A stretch of DNA of 64,000 nucleotides from Ichthyophis bannanicus. Its lineage: Eukaryota > Chordata > Amphibia > Gymnophiona > Ichthyophiidae. The position numbers and the translations under genes are program-made. The stretch covers positions 918,602,235 to 918,666,234 of the forward strand of contig CM066035.1 in NCBI GenBank assembly GCA_033557465.1, read 5' to 3'. The notes beneath the pieces were generated by a model, which made no database searches, was not told the origin of the DNA, and saw nothing but the letters and a program-made list of their open reading frames with translations. Below are positions 31,983-44,032 of this stretch, one piece after another (position 1 is the stretch's first letter; every line of letters begins with the position of its first letter).

Positions 31983-32412
31983 ATGTTCTACCTGTGATTT
32001 TTGTGAGACCACTCTGGAAGGCAGTGTATGGATACATCCGGTGACAAATCAAGCCTTGGTTAGTAAATCTTCTATGACATGTTTAACTTCTTTTGTTGTA
32101 TATATTCTACTTTGTCCTTGCCAACTGGTGTATGTTGGAAAAACAACTCGACCTATAAAGAAAAGGCTTCAAGAATACCGCTCGCGGATTAATGGAGCGG
32201 TTTTGACAGCTCCTGTGGTCCCACATTGTCAAGAAAAAAATCATAGCTTCTCTGATTTACGGTGGAGAGTAATTGATCACATTCCACCTAATGAGAGAGG
32301 GGGCGATAGGGGTTCCCGTTTGACTTATCGGGAACAGTTCTGGATATACAGACTGGATTCAGTAATACCATCGGGTTTGAATGCTACGCTGGATTGGTGG
32401 ACTCTTCTATGA
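31921..32412 (+). pseudogene. Penelope-like element, GIY-YIG endonuclease
   Basis: The frame has a Cys-rich linker (FKCSTCDFCETT) then VVYILLCPCQLVYVGKTTRP, a GIY-YIG-type core in which the two tripeptides read VYI and VYV, followed by IKKRLQEYRS with the catalytic-type Arg, and a downstream YREQFWIYRLDSVIPSGLN. The enzyme nicks DNA to prime reverse transcription in Penelope-like elements. It ends at a stop at 32412. The separation from the RT frame and the missing 5' part make it a relic. Confidence 0.8.
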
Positions 32413-33634
32413 TTAAGTGGGAGTAGTTCGAATGCGCTGATGAGCCATTGGTTATCACTTGGTCAGGTGATCTTACCGACCACAACTAAAGGACGTTGGT
32501 TCCCGGGAGGATATTTGGGCAACATAGTTTGAAAAAGAGCCAGGAAGACCAGTGGCTTGAAACATCTTCAATGTTGGTTACTAAAGCGAGGTGGGAGCCT
32601 CGTGGGGTTGCCATTGAAAGGATTATGTTCAAGGTCTTCGTGGATGTTTTTTTGTGCTTGGCATCTGTGTATACTCTCTGAGAGAGGGAGTATTTGTGAA
32701 GAAGAACTCTTGAAGAATTGCTACCTCCATTTTTGATCGTCGAGGAACGGGCCGTTTGGCTGCTGGCTGGGTTCATCCAGTTGGAAAAATTTCAATGGAG
32801 GCTTGCAGTATGATGCTGTTTTTACATCCAGATAAGTGACCTTTGAATATTGACCTATTGTGTGGATTGTTAGGGAGAGGGTCTGAAAACTAAAGTGGTA
32901 ACGATTTGGTATCGAGGGGTCGTGTCCCCTTTGAATCCTTTGTATGGGGTTGCGTCCCCAATTAAAAGAATAAAAAGGAACGTTGCACCACGAGAAGAGG
33001 TTTCCCCTTCAAGGTGCTTGTTCCAACAAAAAAATTTTATGTTTGTGTGTCTCTCTGAGTTTGAGGTTATATATGTGGGGGACCAGACAGGTATAATTTT
33101 TATAGCCATCTTGAAAATGGCATCGCCTGACCCCCTAGTGGTATGTCAGGATGTACTTCCTTTATTTGACAGACAGGATCTGTCAATTTTCAAAACAGCT
33201 GCAGAAGGAGCTCTGCTGAATGTCTCCCTGGGACCAGATAAGTAATATTGGTCCATGAGAGGTGCCTCACCATTGGAGACTTTCTGTTCTAGGGCTTCCC
33301 TATGCCCTGACTCAGGTGCCCAGACTAGAGATGCCTTGGGAATAGGTACCCAAGACAGGATGCCCTGGATAAGATATCTCCAGAGGGAGGTCTTCTTCCT
33401 TTTCCTGAAAATGAATGAGACAATCCCTGTTCAGTTTTGCTCTGTTTCCCTTTATTCAAAGACTGGAAAGGCTGCCATCACACTGCTGGTAAGGAAAAGA
33501 ATACCAGTTGGAATTGCTAGAGAGGAGCTCACCCTCCCATCCTGCTGGTTGCTCAAAAACAAGTTTACTCCTGCTGCAGTAAACTAATGGCATGCAAATT
33601 AGTACAGCAATAAAGGTACAAATGCAATGTGTGC
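32413..33634. other. Penelope 3' flank and unassigned DNA
   Basis: Probably includes the 3' UTR of the Penelope-like element. I saw no clear hammerhead motif or terminal repeat in it, and no other gene. Confidence 0.35.
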
Positions 33635-33838
33635 CTTGGAGTCAGTCCTGACTCCTGGTGACCCAGAAGCTCCTGGTTTTTCTTGGCAGTGTCACCGGAA
33701 GTAGATTGCCAGGCCTTTCTTTCAAGGCAATGGAGGGTTAAGTGACTTGCCCAAGGCCACAAGGAGTGCTAGTGGGAATTGAACCCTGGTTGCTTGGTTA
33801 CTAAGCCAGTGGTCTAACCACTAGGCTACTCCTCCACT
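33635..33838 (-). repeat. tRNA-derived SINE
   Basis: Full-length-looking copy on the minus strand: tRNA-like head (TAGCCTAGTGGTTAGACC), box B (GGTTCAATTCCC), and a central block identical in order to 1640-1855 and 49973-50190. Confidence 0.85.
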
Positions 33839-34052
33839 CCTAATAAAGGTACACTGATGGAAAAAAAACAGTGCACACCACCACCATAACATGCTGTAGG
33901 TTTCAGCATCAGGTGGTGGTTTTTAATTTCTCCTTTCCTGTCAGCATATGAAGCAATCTCTGTTCAGTTCTGAATATTCATTTGCCATCGCTCTGAGAAT
34001 ACTAGAACGCACTCACCTAGCCATTCATGCACGATCTTTCCCTAAGAAGAGA

Positions 34053-34515
34053 TGGCTGAGGGGAGATATGATTGAGGTCTATAAATTAATGAATGGAGTG
34101 GAACGGGTAAAAGTAGATCAGTTGTTTATATATACCATCAAAAAGTAGGAAGATTAGAGGACACGCAATGAAGCTACAATGTAACCCATTTAAGACTAAT
34201 AAGAGAAAATATTTTTTCAGTCAACGTGTAATGAAATTCTGGAATTCGTTACCAGAGGATTTAGTAAAAACTGTTAGTGTAACTAGGTTTAAAAAAAGTT
34301 TGGATAAGTTCCTGGAGGAAAGGTCCATAAAGAATTATTAAAGAGGACCCGTGAAATCCACTGCTTACCCTGGGACAAGCATTGTGGAACCTGTGTCTTT
34401 TGGGGAAACTGCTAGGTACTTGTGGCCTGGACTGGCCATTCTTGGAAAAAGGATACTGGACTTGATAGACCTTGGTCTGACCCACTATAGCATTTCTTAT
34501 TTTTTATGTTCTTAT
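34053..34515 (+). pseudogene. CR1 3' end fragment
   Basis: Plus-strand ORF2 C-terminus ([19 protein letters not shown], then the FFSQRVMKFWNSLPEDLV-like segment) and a 3' UTR with ACCTTGGTCTGACC, ending near TTATGTTCTTA. It is 5'-truncated and broken by stops. Confidence 0.85.
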
Positions 34516-35695
34516 ATTTAAGAAGGGGAGATCCTTTTATAGGAATATGCAGGCCAAAAGCTTTTGTTTTATTTAGTTTCCCATGTCATTTAGGAGATTT
34601 TTCATTTTATTTGTGCTTTTTAAAAATTTTCTTTTTTTTTGCTTTAGAAGAAATGCCATCAATAGTGCAACCTATTGGTCCATAGTGCGCCCTATTGCCT
34701 AATAATGCACACTATTATGCAATAGTGCCCTGTTGAGCAATAGTGTGTACTGTTGTGACAGGAAAAAATCACCAACTTTATTGTTTTTCTTGTTGCTTGG
34801 GCTAAAAACGACATGAAACAACATTTCCCATGCAGTTCCCTATCCTTTTACTCCCATGCATCAATGATGTCCAACCACTGATTAGCGCTATTTCTCTTCA
34901 GATTTTCTTTGAAGATCTTTCTAGTTTTTCATATTTTCTTTATTATGGTTTAGTATCTTAACATCTAACAACAGTTTTTGAACCATTTTCCAAATCAATT
35001 TTTTACATATGCTTTTGGTAGTAGTTACTCAAAAAAAAGGTCGTTGATGTTAATAGGGTTGTGAGTCTATTAGATGATAAAGTGATAGTCTAACGGCTGC
35101 CCATATATACTGAGACCTTCTGCTACTAATTCAAAAGTGTTTGGTAATTAAAAATGAAGATATTATTTGATTAATGAAATTCTATCAAGTCTTAGAAAAG
35201 TTACGTTTTATACTTTCAAGGTGTGGTGCAGAGGTTTTTTTGTATATTGACTATATTCCTCTAGCAAAAGAGACCATTTATTGTATTGTGTTAGTATCTT
35301 CCAGAACTTTACAGTCTTCAAATATGTTTCCGGTTTTTCGTATGTGATGAGAATTCATTTCCAGTTCATGTTTGTAATACATCTGTTTCTCTGTATTACA
35401 GCATTTCAGGAGCTGCATAGGTTCTCATGAATACAGGATTCCCCGTGAGCTGTGAACTGTGATCCATTTTTATTGGACAACCAGAAAAATGATCCCAAGC
35501 TGTTATAGATGAACTTCCAAGCCTGGACAGATGTTTCTCGGTATTACTGATTCGCTCTCTCAGGTCTATTGCCAGCTGCTGTCTTGTGGCAGAGAGCAGA
35601 GAATCATCTTTCATGCTGCTCAGGTGAGTACGCTGGAAGCCTCGTTTGGAGACCTTTGCTATTTTTATGCCTCATGAACAGGATTCTGAGCTTTG
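34516..35695. other. AT-rich, unassigned; AATAGTG cluster
   Basis: No gene is supported. 34660-34760 repeats AATAGTG(C/T) and its complement-like CTATTG at about 20-base spacing. Confidence 0.4.
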
Positions 35696-37560
35696 CTTTC
35701 GTCTCTTACAGCTATGGAAATGAGGGATGTAGTGCACAGACAGCAGCTGCAGTTTCTTTGGCCATTGGGGAGGGGGGATGGGATATGCAGCGCACAGATG
35801 CCATCTGCAGTTTCTTGGATTATGGAGGATAGGGGATGCAGGGCGCAGACAGTGCCAGCTGCAGTCTCTTGGGCTGTGGGGGGAGGGGGATGAGGAACAC
35901 AGTCTACAGAGAGCAGCTGCAAGTATTTGGACATTGAGGGCTATGAGGGATGTAGTGCACAGACAGCAGCTGCAGTTTCTTTGGTCATGGGGAGGGAGAG
36001 GGGACATGCACAGCACATACGGCAGCTGCAGTTTCTTTGGTCATGGGGAGGGGGAGGGGGAGGGGACATGCAGTGCACACACAGCAGCTGAAGGATCTTT
36101 GGACATGGGGTAGGGGGGATGGGACATGCAGCGCACAGATGCCATCTGCAGTTTCTTGGATTATGGAGGATAGGGGATGCAGGGCGCAGACAGTGCCAGC
36201 TGCAGTCTCTTGGGCTGTGGGGGGAGGGGGAGGAGGAACACAGTCTACAGAGAGCAGCTGCAAGTATTTGGACATTGAGGGCTATGAGGGATGTAGTGCA
36301 CAGACAGCAGCTGCAGTTTCTTTGGGCATGGGGAGGGGGCGGGGGAGGGGACATGCAGTGCACAGACGGCAGCTGCAGTTTCTTTGGTCATGGGGAGGGG
36401 GAGGGGACATGCAGTGCACAGACGGCAGCTGCAGTTTCTTTGGTCATGGGGAGGGGGAGGGGACATGCAGTGCATAGACGGCAGCTGCAGTTTCTTTGGT
36501 CATGGGGAGGGGGAGGGGACATGCAGTGCACAGACGGCAGCTGCAGTTTCTTTGGTCATGGGGAGGGGTAGGGGACATGCAGTGCATAGACGGCAGCTGC
36601 AGTTTCTTTGGTCATGGGGAGGGAAAGGGGACATGCAGTGCACAGACGGCAGCTGCAGTTTGTTTGGTCATGGGAGGGGGAGGGGGAGGGGACATGCAGT
36701 GCACAGACGGCAGCTGCAGTTTCTTTGGTCATGGGGAGGGGGAGGGGACATGCAGTGCACAGACGGCAGCTGCAGTTTCTTTGGTCATGGGGAGGGGGAG
36801 GGGACATGCAGTGCACAGACGGCAGCTGCAGTTTCTTTGGTCATGGGGAGGGGGAGGGGACATGCAGTGCACAGACGGCAGCTGCAGTTTCTTTGGTCAT
36901 GGGGAGGGGGAGGGGGAGGGGACATGCAGTACACAGACGGCAGCTGCAGTTTCTTTGGTCATGGGGAGGGGGAGGGGACATGCAGTGCACAGACGGCAGC
37001 TGCAGTTTCTTTGGTCATGGGGAGGGGGAGGGGACATGCAGTGCACAGACGGCAGCTGCAGTTTCTTTGGTCAGGGGGAGGGGAGGGGAGGGGACATGCA
37101 GTGCACAGACGGCAGCTGCGTTTTTTTTGGCCATTGGGGAGGGGGTAGGGGACATGCAGTGGACAGACGGCAGCTGCAGTTTCTTTGGTCATGGGGCGGG
37201 GCGGGGGAGGGGACATGCAGTGCACAGACAGCAGCTGCAGTTTCTTTAGTCATGGGGAGGGGGACGTGTAGTGCACAGATGACAGCTGCTGCAGTTTCTT
37301 TGGCCATTGGGGAGGGGGGAGGGAACATGCACTGCACAGATGACAGCTGCAGTTTCTTGGGCTATAGAGAATAGGGGATGCAGTGTGCAGACAGTGCCAG
37401 CTGCAGTCTTGGGCTGTGGGGGGCTGGGGATGAGGAACACAGTGCATAGAGAGCAGCTGCAATAATTTGGACATTGAGGGGTATGAGAGATGCAGTGCAC
37501 AGACAGCAACTACAGTCTCTTGGGCTGTGTGAGAAATGAAGGGTGAGATATGCAGGTCAG
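35696..37560. repeat. 56-bp minisatellite with higher-order flank
   Basis: Core 36290-37260: about 17 units of about 56 bp, each with CAGCTGCAGTTTCTTTGG, a GGGGAGGGGGAGGGG run and ACATGCAGTGCACAGAC. The left flank has a compound unit of about 340 bp present twice (starting about 35787 and 36128), with a degenerate third copy at about 37326-37540. Because 56 is not a multiple of 3, all three plus frames run through the array, giving proteins with a 56-residue period. I treat these as by-products, not genes. Confidence 0.92.
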
Positions 37561-37572
37561 GTAGGTTCCTCA

Positions 37573-38100
37573 ACGCCTAGTGGAAGGATACTCCTATGAA
37601 GAAAGGCTAAAAAGGTTAGGGCTCTTTAACGTGGAAAAGAGACGGCTGAGGGGAGATATGATAGAAATCTATAAATTAATGAACGGAGTGGAATGGGTAA
37701 ACGTAGATCGATTGTTTACGTTATCAGAATATAGAAAGACTAGGGGACATGCAATGAAGCTACAGGGTAAACTATTTAAGACTAATAAAAGAAAATATTT
37801 TTTCACTCAACGTGTTATCAAACTCTGGAATTTGTTACCGGAGGATGTAGTAAATGCTGTTAGTGTAGCTGGGTTTAAAAAAGGTTTGGACAAGTTCCTG
37901 GAGGAAAGGTCAATAACCATTATTAAGAAGGGACCCAGGATATCAATGCTTGACCCAATACAAGCATTGTGGAACCTGTGTCTTTTGGGGAAACTGCTAG
38001 GTACATATGACCTAGATTGGCCACTGTTGGAAACAGGATACTGGGCTCGATGGACCTTGGTCTGACCCAGTATGGCATATCTTATGTTCTTAGTGAATAT
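37573..38100 (+). pseudogene. CR1 3' end fragment
   Basis: Nearly uninterrupted C-terminal segment: [67 protein letters not shown]. The 3' UTR has GACCTTGGTCTGACCCAGTA and ends CTTATGTTCTTA. It belongs to the same subfamily as 3222-5648, and adjoins the minisatellite directly. Confidence 0.88.
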
Positions 38101-40029
38101 CAACAGCTTCTGCCTCCTTCTGTCAGCTGTCTATCAGGCTGGTATCAAACGCCACTTGCAAGACTGTGAACTGGATATATCTGCTCTGAACCTCTTCTAG
38201 AGTTAACACAGCATCCTATTAAACACAGAGTTCATTCTAATAATATTCAGACATGCAGGGAGAATGTTGAAAGTCCATGAAGGCGCCTATTTTATCCTTA
38301 TTTTAAAAAGGCAAAACGGGCGCCTATCTGCCTTACTAAAACAGGCATCCACGCACAGTAGTAAAACATTCCAATGCACTTATTTACTCCTGCTCCAAAG
38401 ATGGTCGAAATATGTGTGTCTTCTCTATATGTGCCCCCGCATTTACCTTAGGAATGCCTATGCAGTCTGGATAAAAGTACTTGTGAATTTTTAGCACGTG
38501 TACCTTTTATGCCCATATACCGCCAAACGATTTTAGAAAAGGTCTTTTCTGTATGTAAATCGGGCTTTACATGCTGAAAAGTCTGTATGAAATTACCTCC
38601 ATTCAGTAGCCGAACATACTTAAAAGTAGTGAATACAAAACTGCCCAAGACGTAAATGGGCCAACCTCTGGACTCAAGTCACAGCATTAGGACAGAATAC
38701 AGCTTGACTCTCTGATTCGGCTGACTGGGTTCAGTGGTGCTATCTTAGAGACATTGCACTTGATCCCTGGGAAGGGAGGGAAGATGATAGCCACAATCAT
38801 GGTGGTGCCAGCCAGCCAGGAAGAGTATCATCGAGAGATCCTCTCCTAGGAGACCGCTTTTAGGGATGGTGAAGGCTCCTTGTGCCAGCCAAGCATGCTG
38901 TTTGGGATGGAGGTGGGAAGTGGTGGAAGGGAGCGTTATCTACAAAAAAAAGGGGAGGGGGGGGATGTGGAAGCCAAGTAAACTAGATCCTTTAGAAAAT
39001 GTAGCTCTTAATCTACAGCCTACACATTTGTTAATTAAGCACTCTGTTCAGCCCACAGTCTGTTCCCTGTTGTGCTTCTGGCCCAAAGCCTTAGTGAATG
39101 GAGCCATTAATCAGCTGTGTCCATTACTGCTGCATAACAGGAAGTAGGTGGCTAGTGAGTTAGGACGTAGACACTTGCTTTGTGTTCTTCCTGCGTGTCA
39201 AAAAATGTATTTGTTTAATAATGATAAGTTACTCATGAATATGCAAATACATATCAGTACACTACCTCATGCCTGTCACTCGTAATGAGCCACAAATTAA
39301 TGTGACAAGAAAGGGAAAATCTTTTTAGTGCTGGAAATATAGTTCCTGGTTTTGTGGTGTCTCAAATCCCCCTTCACATGGGGGAAGGGGAAGAAAGGGC
39401 AGTGCTGCATGATCCCAGGGGTTTTTCCTAATTTTAGGGTTGTCCAGCAGCTGTTTATTTCTTCTGCAGAGCACAAGACCAACAAAATACAGCAGCTGGC
39501 ACTTTTCTGATATTTTTAGTTAATATATCATTGCAGGTTTCTTTCAGGAAAGAAAAATGTAGAAGCCAATGGCTCAGCAGCAGGGTCGGGCACTGCCATG
39601 TGGAGACCTGGGTTCAGTGCTGGGCAGCTTCTTATTAGTCTATAAAGGCCCCAGGAGAGAGGGAAAGGAAGTCCCAGCTATTATGCAATGGCGACACCCC
39701 CTGACTAGACTCAGAATGCATGTGTATCGCGTGCTGGAGAGAGATACAATATGTGGCCCCCTGTTGAAAACTATTGATGTGGGAGAGGACTTCAGGGAGA
39801 GATGGTTGAAAATGAAGAACTCTCTCAGGTAAGTGTGAATGAAGCCTCACAGAACTCATTTTACTAGAAGCCTGAAATGACCAGGCAAAGACCGCCAGGC
39901 ATTTACTAATCCAGGTTTACAGCTGGCACATAATTATTGAGTTGCACGGCTTAAACAATAGTAGTGATAACATAGTCTGAAAAACATTCTACCTCTCAGC
40001 ATTTCTGCGATGATCCTAAAAACAGTGGT
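38101..40029. other. Unassigned, possible SINE-like head at 39560
   Basis: No gene is supported. 39565-39640 has a tRNA-like phrase (TGGCTCAGCAGCAGG ... ACCTGGGTTCAGTGCTGGG) that may be an old MIR-type SINE. The rest shows nothing I can name. Confidence 0.35.
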
Positions 40030-40032
40030 GTT

Positions 40033-40165
40033 CCTTATTGTTCCTCCAGTTTAGTCCTCCACCTCTGGGTTGTGCACCTCCTCCTGCAGCTTGGAGACTG
40101 GGCATGTCAAAGTCGTGACATCTCTGGATATAGCCTGCTGGTATCTCCCATTAGCCTCCAGTGTG
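40033..40165 (+). repeat. DIRS C left inverted terminal repeat
   Basis: TAGTCCTCCACCTCTGGGTT through AAGTCGTGACATC is the reverse complement of about 46200-46322. The first 15-20 bases are specific to the left end and appear in complement in the ICR. Confidence 0.88.
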
Positions 40166-40984
40166 TCCAGTCTCCATGCAGCAGGAGGACGTAGTGAGCC
40201 TAGCTTCTGGGCTCACTTGGGGGGAACAGATAAGGGCATTTAGTGTGACAAATTCTGTTCTGATTTTCTTTGATTTTTACTTTTAATTTTACTTTTAATT
40301 CAGTTACCTTTGGTAAATTGGCGATCAGGGATTAGTTCCCTTTAGTTATTAGGAACACATTTCCTTATATTTACAGTAATTTTAAATTTGAGCCTGGCTC
40401 TTTAAATTAGTAACAGCTCTCACCTTCCCTCCTTGTCAGTTATTTTCACTTGCTTGTAGGCATTTGCCGGTGTGGATCTCTCTCCCTGGACAGTACTGGA
40501 GAGAGCTCCGGGACCCGTACAGCTACACTGAAGCTGTGTGAGACGGAGCCTCTCCGTTGCTGCGGGATTTTAATTTTACTCTGTGGAACCGGCTGAGCGG
40601 TCCTCGCCGCGGCTGACAGGTGCATCAGCGCGGCTTGAGGATCGGATGAATTCAAGGCGGCAGGTTGCGTGGCTTTTGGCCCTGCAGGTAAGGCCTCAGG
40701 CTCTGTCAGTCTGCTGAGGCCTCCTTTTTGCAGCGGCTGTTGTTCTTGGTGCCAAAATTCATTGGCAAAGGGGCGGCCATTTTCTCTCTAGGTATTTGGA
40801 CCGCATGGCGAGAGTTGCAGGGAGCTGCCTGTGTGAGGAAGACGACAGGCAGAATAGTTAGATTTTTGGGCCTAGTGTTTCTTTCTTTTGTTTGTAGGTT
40901 TTTTGAGGCTTGGGGGTTCCTCAGCCTTAAGGGGGCTGTTGTCAGCCCTCTTTATTTTTAAATTTATTCTTAGTTTTATAGGAC

Positions 40985-41215
40985 AGCAGTTTTGGCATTG
41001 ATCTCTGATACCACATGTTCTTTCCCTCCTAAGTTTACATTACAATCAAAGTTTATTTACCTGAGTTTTAAAATTACCCTGTTATCCAAGTTGTTAACCC
41101 TGTTTAATGTAACTCAGACATTTTTTGTGTACTGAAATGTTTTGTTCGATGTAAACCGCGCTGATGTCAAATAGTGCGGTATATAAGAAATGTAAATAAA
41201 TAAATAAATAATCAT
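40985..41215 (+). repeat. L2-type LINE 3' end inserted in DIRS C
   Basis: Ends GATGTAAACCGCGCTGATGT ... GCGGTATATAAGAAATG followed by a TAAATAAATAAATAA tail. It is the plus-strand equivalent of the ends at 19025 and 60890. Confidence 0.8.
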
Positions 41216-41462
41216 GTCTCTGAGGAGCATCTGTTAAGTCCCAGGATATTAGGCAAATTGCCAGCTTTTAGGTTCAAGAGCAGAGCCCTAACTTGTAGTT
41301 GGAAGGAGGGACAGGCTGGAAGTGTGCCTTTGTGTATTCTATAGTGAAAGTTGCCCAAATGCCTGTGGTTTCACAGGGATAGGTTTAGGAAACCTTAGGA
41401 TATAAAAAAGTATATAACAGTTAACTGTCAACCAAGAAGTGCCTGTGCTACTACGGTCTATG

Positions 41463-41477
41463 GCCACCAGAGGGCAG
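41463..41477 (+). promoter_or_regulatory. CTCF-like motif 1
   Basis: CCACCAGAGGGCAGC with flanking TGG...TGG fits the vertebrate CTCF core consensus CCASYAGRKGGCRS at every position. Binding is an inference from sequence only. Confidence 0.45.
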
Positions 41478-41698
41478 CTGGTACACTCAATAGTGCCTTT
41501 CTGTGACCGTGTGTATGTAGCCATATCAGATTGATCATTCTCTGCAAGTCAGGGAAGAAATAACCACAGGGCCACCTCATGGGCTCTCAGGGGTTAGTGA
41601 CTAAACAAGTAACTAATGTTCTGCAAATCAAGATTATATGACCAAGATTTAAAGCTCTTAACTTCTGTATCGTTTGTCGGGCTCTGGTGCCCTAAAGA

Positions 41699-41713
41699 CC
41701 ACCAGATGGCAGC
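41699..41713 (+). promoter_or_regulatory. CTCF-like motif 2
   Basis: CCACCAGATGGCAGC also fits the CTCF core consensus at every position, in the same orientation and 236 bp from the first. It may come from a repeat carrying the motif. Confidence 0.45.
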
Positions 41714-42539
41714 GCTGCTCATGAATCACATATAGTATTAAGTGCCCTCATCCCTAGGGGGGGGTGGTAAAATACAAAATCGTATTACTCATCAGGTTCA
41801 CACAAGCAGCAACCTCTAAGTCCTCCATTAGCAAGGTTGTCGGTGTATCCCACTGCTATTTCTCTGACTGCAGGAAGGCCGGGGGGGTGCCTGTGTGTTT
41901 CATAGCTCCACTTAGCATGCCCTTCCCAGGAAATTCTCATCTATTTCTAGAGCATGATTTCATTTCATTTCTCTGGTTATGGTTAATGCACAGCATTAAG
42001 GGGCTGTGTTCGAAGGCCTGGGTCCCACAGACCTCAGTGAGATTTCAAAAAGAAAAAAGAAACTCTTAGTGAGAGATAGCCTTGTTCATTTATTAGCTAA
42101 CACTGTTGATTTATTCGGTGGCCTTTTGCGTCCTGAACCCCAAGGTCGGGACACTGTTTGCTTCCAGGGGTTCTACTCTCTATTTCGCTCTTCAGCTCCC
42201 AGGCAGACGCAGCAGGCTGGCAGGAGGTTGGCAACGCGTCCTGCAACGCTGAATCCCTCAGGATAAGGGGGGAAAGAAAGCTGGGTGCAGCGGGAGCTGG
42301 TAGCTTCTTGCAAAGCTATAGGAGCAGTTCGGGTAATTTTAGCTGATCTGCTTTGATTTCATTGGGGTTGGTGGAAACTTGGTTTTTGGAGTCCTATACT
42401 TAAAAAAAAAAAAGGGCATCGCTATGTTGATTTACAAGAATCTCCTTCCGCTATCCATAGAAGATCCTATAAAGCGTTAGTCGGTTTATATGGCAGGGTA
42501 ATATTTTGGCTTAGCTGGTGTGATATAGCGCTATGATTT
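41714..42539. other. DIRS C interior, no gene seen
   Basis: No conserved coding motif recognised. Probably decayed element DNA or later insertions. Confidence 0.3.
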
Positions 42540-42825
42540 TTATTTTTTTTTTAGCTGTATTTATATCCCGCTTTTCACCGGGTCAAAGCGGTCAATTGGG
42601 AGATACATTTAACACGAGGGGATATGACACACATATACTAATACTTACAGGGAACATGGGCAATGGAGGGTTAAGTGGCTTGCCCAAGACCACAAGGAGT
42701 GCCTATAGGACTAGAAATCCCAGTCCCTCCGGCCTGAGATTGCTGTCCCCAGGTGGGACTTGAACCCCCGACCCTCTGGCCCGAAGTACCTTGTCCTAAC
42801 CACTAGGCCACTCCTCTCCCTATGA
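42540..42825 (-). repeat. tRNA-derived SINE with L2-type tail
   Basis: The tRNA-like head on the minus strand (about 42740-42820; GGGTTCAAGTCCCACC box B) is followed by a body and a tail with CCGCTTTGACCCGGTGAAAA. Same organisation as 20790-21085, with a different tail variant. Confidence 0.75.
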
Positions 42826-44030
42826 TATGCTGTAAACATATTCAAGTCAAAAGGAATTATGGTGATAACTCTCTTGGACAGTTGTAACAGGTGCTTGGGT
42901 GAGCGCCATGGCCAGTCCACAGATGTGGAATGCTCTGCCATAAGCATTATGTCATGAGAGGGGTTTTATAGTTGTGTGGTTTCTTAATGGAAAATATTCC
43001 CGTTTAGTTTGGCTTTGCCCAAATTATAAGATTTTACGGTAGATTTGTAATGTCTTAATTTTGACTATATGTGGTTTAATTTTACATATGGACAAGGCAG
43101 CTCAGCGGAGAGAGGTTGCAAAATAGAACTCTGGCCTTTGAAGCTATCTATGCTCCCATTCCATTTATCAGCGGTTCTCCAGTACGGAGAGTATCTGCTA
43201 GTGTTCAGCGAATGCCTTAACCCTTTGAAGGCCTACTTTAAATTTTTAATCCACATTCTGCAGCCGGGTTAATTTTTGCATATTTCAGGAAAATTGTACC
43301 CGTCTTATTCAATATGTTCTAATAGTGATTTTCCTTCTGCTATGGTCATGTATTATATACCATTTGATAGGAAGATTTAGTCAGAATTTTGGATCCCGAG
43401 AGTTTTGGGCTCGGTCTGGAAAGGGTTAATGGGGGCCAGAAGCACGCAGCCAGGCTAGTTCTCTAGCAGCAATAGCAGCAGCTCAGATTCTAGTAGGCAT
43501 ACATCATATGCTGGGCTTACAAGATGGCTTCCGCGCTGATCGGCATCAGCCAAGATGGCTGCCGGTTTAGACTGTGAATGTGGAGGCAGCCTGGATGAGG
43601 GACCTTGCGTTCTCTGGAAAATGCTCTGCATACACTGAATCATTTAAATTCGATCAGCTACTGGCAGGACACAATGCACTCTCGCATACTTTTTTGCTTC
43701 AGTGGTCTAAAAGTGGAATCTGTACCAGGTGGTATAATGGGAACTTGTCTGCAGTTTCTCAACTTCTTCATTGCTGACTCAGTTGCCACTGCGGAATAAG
43801 AAAGCTGTATTTCCTAACACCAAGTGCTAGTTGAACTTAAAATATAAAGTCCATCTTTGTGCAGTCAGATGGAATGGGGCGTTACTCTAGCAGGAAGGCC
43901 GTGGATTAGTATGCCTGTGATTGGGAGTTCTTTCTACTTCATATTGTTGGCACGGAAAGAGCTTCTCCTAACATATGCTGAAGGAATTTTTGCTTAAGAG
44001 ATGTCTTTGTGAAAAAAAAAAAGTATTCAG
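42826..44030. other. DIRS C interior, unassigned
   Basis: No gene is supported. Short open frames here lack recognisable motifs. Confidence 0.3.
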
Positions 44031-44032
44031 CT

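Noticed and set aside
32413..32580. Hammerhead ribozyme downstream of the Penelope-like nuclease
   Set aside because: A CTGATGAG word occurs near 32438, but no GAAA block at suitable distance forms stems II and III.
36290..37260. Regular repeats resembling a CRISPR array
   Set aside because: Units are head-to-tail with no unique spacers, and the surrounding sequence is eukaryotic transposon DNA.
36384..37374. Repetitive proteins of 213-292 residues from the 56-bp array
   Set aside because: All three forward frames and parts of the reverse frames are open only because the unit lacks stops. The period is 56 residues in each frame. There is no evidence of translation.
39569..39832. Possible small host exon
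   Set aside because: The start overlaps a tRNA-like SINE phrase, there is no splice or domain evidence, and the reverse strand is equally open.
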